Positions 63,295 through 64,000 of a stretch of 64,000 nt of DNA are shown piece after piece; within the stretch, counting starts at the first letter, position 1; each line of letters starts with the position of its first letter. The stretch comes from Phyllobacterium sophorae (GTDB lineage Bacteria > Pseudomonadota > Alphaproteobacteria > Rhizobiales > Rhizobiaceae), in contig NZ_PGGM01000017.1 in NCBI RefSeq assembly GCF_003010965.1, forward strand, positions 1 through 64,000, written 5' to 3'. Position numbers and translations under genes: made by a program. The notes beneath the pieces are model-generated. The model was not told the DNA's origin, did no database searches, and was given only the letters and a program-made list of their open reading frames with translations.

Positions 63295-64000
63295 ATGAAA
63301 ATTCTGAACGCAGCGTTGATGGCATGCGCGCTGGCCACCATCGGAACAATGACCGCTGAAGCCCGTGATCTGACGGTCGTGTCCTGGGGAGGCAACTACC
63401 AGGACGCGCAGCGCAAAATCTACTTCGAACCCTTTGCAAAGCAGAGCGGAAAGCCGGTGCTGGATGAGAGTTGGGACGGCGGCTACGGTGTCCTCCAAGC
63501 CAAGGTGAAAGCGGGCATTCCAAACTGGGACGCGGTCCAGGTCGAGGCGGAGGAACTTGCGCTTGGCTGCGCGGATGGCATTTACGAAAAGATCGACTGG
63601 GACAAGTTCGGCGGCAAGTCCGCGTTCCTGCCCGCTGCCGTCAGCGATTGCGGCGTCGGCGCGATCGTTTGGTCAACCGGAATTTCCTACGACGGCGACA
63701 AGCTCAAGCAAGCGCCGGCCTCTTGGGCCGACTTTTGGGACACGACGAAGATTCCCGGCAAGCGCGGCCTGCGTAAAGGAGCCAAATACGCGCTTGAATT
63801 CGCCTTGATGGCAGACGGCGTGGCCGCCGATGAAGTTTACGCGGTTCTTGCCACGCCGGAAGGCGTCGACAGGGCCTTCAAAAAACTCGATGAGCTGAAG
63901 CCGAACATTGTCTGGTGGGAGGCCGGAGCCCAGCCGCTGCAATTGCTCTCTTCAGGAGAAGTGGTCATGACGACGGCCTATAACGGACGCATAAGCGGTC
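63295..64000 (+). CDS. PotD-like ABC transporter substrate-binding protein, 3' end outside window
   Basis: The first 235 codons of an exported family 1 binding protein; the gene runs off the right edge. Signal peptide NAALMACALATIGTMTAEA, then DLTVVSWGGNYQDAQRKIYFEPFAKQSG, the usual start of polyamine and amino-acid-derivative binding proteins. KAGIPNWDAVQVE and SWADFWDTTKIPGKRGLRKG also match. AAGGGGAA precedes the ATG. Permease and ATPase genes are expected just beyond the window. Confidence 0.87.
   Translation, partial: MKILNAALMACALATIGTMTAEARDLTVVSWGGNYQDAQRKIYFEPFAKQSGKPVLDESWDGGYGVLQAKVKAGIPNWDAVQVEAEELALGCADGIYEKIDWDKFGGKSAFLPAAVSDCGVGAIVWSTGISYDGDKLKQAPASWADFWDTTKIPGKRGLRKGAKYALEFALMADGVAADEVYAVLATPEGVDRAFKKLDELKPNIVWWEAGAQPLQLLSSGEVVMTTAYNGRISG

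Noticed and set aside
1-64000. CRISPR arrays, tRNA or rRNA genes, prophage
   Set aside because: No regularly spaced repeats, no tRNA-like cloverleaf with GGTTCGAATCC-type arm in a plausible context, no rRNA sequence and no phage structural genes were seen.

Overview
The window looks like a chromosomal or chromid segment of an alphaproteobacterium of the order Rhizobiales (Phyllobacterium, Mesorhizobium or Rhizobium-like). The grounds are the gene order rhaRSTPQUK facing rhaDI, the DctBD/DctA pair with its sigma-54 promoter, high-GC coding bias, many ATGA translational overlaps, and the abundance of sugar and peptide ABC transporters. It is mostly catabolic and signalling accessory DNA. No rRNA, tRNA, CRISPR array, plasmid origin or complete insertion sequence was seen.

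Region by region. (1) 1-7.1 kb: a YtfQRT-YjfF type (galactofuranose-like) sugar ABC transporter with aldose 1-epimerase and a partial NAD-binding oxidoreductase, divergent from a LacI regulator. (2) 7.1-8.9 kb: a decayed IS remnant, an Lrp/AsnC regulator and a divergent ornithine cyclodeaminase-family enzyme. (3) 8.9-13.8 kb: dctD and dctB divergent from dctA, with two activator palindromes and a textbook sigma-54 promoter between them. (4) 13.8-24.6 kb: the complete L-rhamnose locus (regulator, ABC importer, mutarotase, kinase, fused aldolase/dehydrogenase, isomerase). (5) 24.6-33.8 kb: a dipeptide-type ABC importer mixed with an EF_0837-type amidohydrolase, a RidA-like protein, a SelA/DgaE-like PLP enzyme and an IclR regulator, probably one amide or amino-acid-derivative catabolic system. 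(6) 33.9-38.2 kb: kbl-tdh (threonine to glycine), a lipid kinase, and a small exported plus membrane protein pair. (7) 38.5-42.4 kb: N-formylglutamate-amidohydrolase-like protein, DUF1704 'QEGLA' metallopeptidase and an ATP-grasp ligase, a tightly packed system of unknown product. (8) 42.5-43.2 kb: a UdgX-type uracil-DNA glycosylase. (9) 43.4-46.8 kb: an NrtABC-type ABC importer preceded by a sigma-54 promoter and a leader that looks like an ANTAR (NasT/NasR) antitermination target. (10) 47.0-53.2 kb: a Tat-exported superoxide dismutase and a four-gene signalling operon (c-heme DUF3365 protein, hybrid kinase, response regulator, response-regulator/nucleotide-cyclase). (11) 53.8-58.6 kb: an FAD-linked oxidase and a 1111-residue SAM/cyclase/ATPase/TPR protein. 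(12) 59.2-61.0 kb: two exported proteins of little-known function. (13) 61.2-64.0 kb: a HisD-family dehydrogenase, an XRE-cupin regulator and the start of a PotD-like ABC importer.

The genes share themes. Sugar and organic-acid importers each sit beside their own regulator, and in both sugar operons a hairpin lies directly after the binding-protein gene, which would give more binding protein than membrane parts. Two sigma-54 promoters (dctA and the nrt-like operon) tie carbon and nitrogen uptake to enhancer-binding proteins.

The best candidates for undescribed biology are the amidohydrolase/DUF1704/ATP-grasp trio, the amidohydrolase/RidA/PLP-enzyme peptide cluster, and the heme-protein/kinase/cyclase operon. 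The best supported regulatory discovery is the two-hexaloop leader in front of the nrt-like operon. All names are from reading the sequence; no database search was run.
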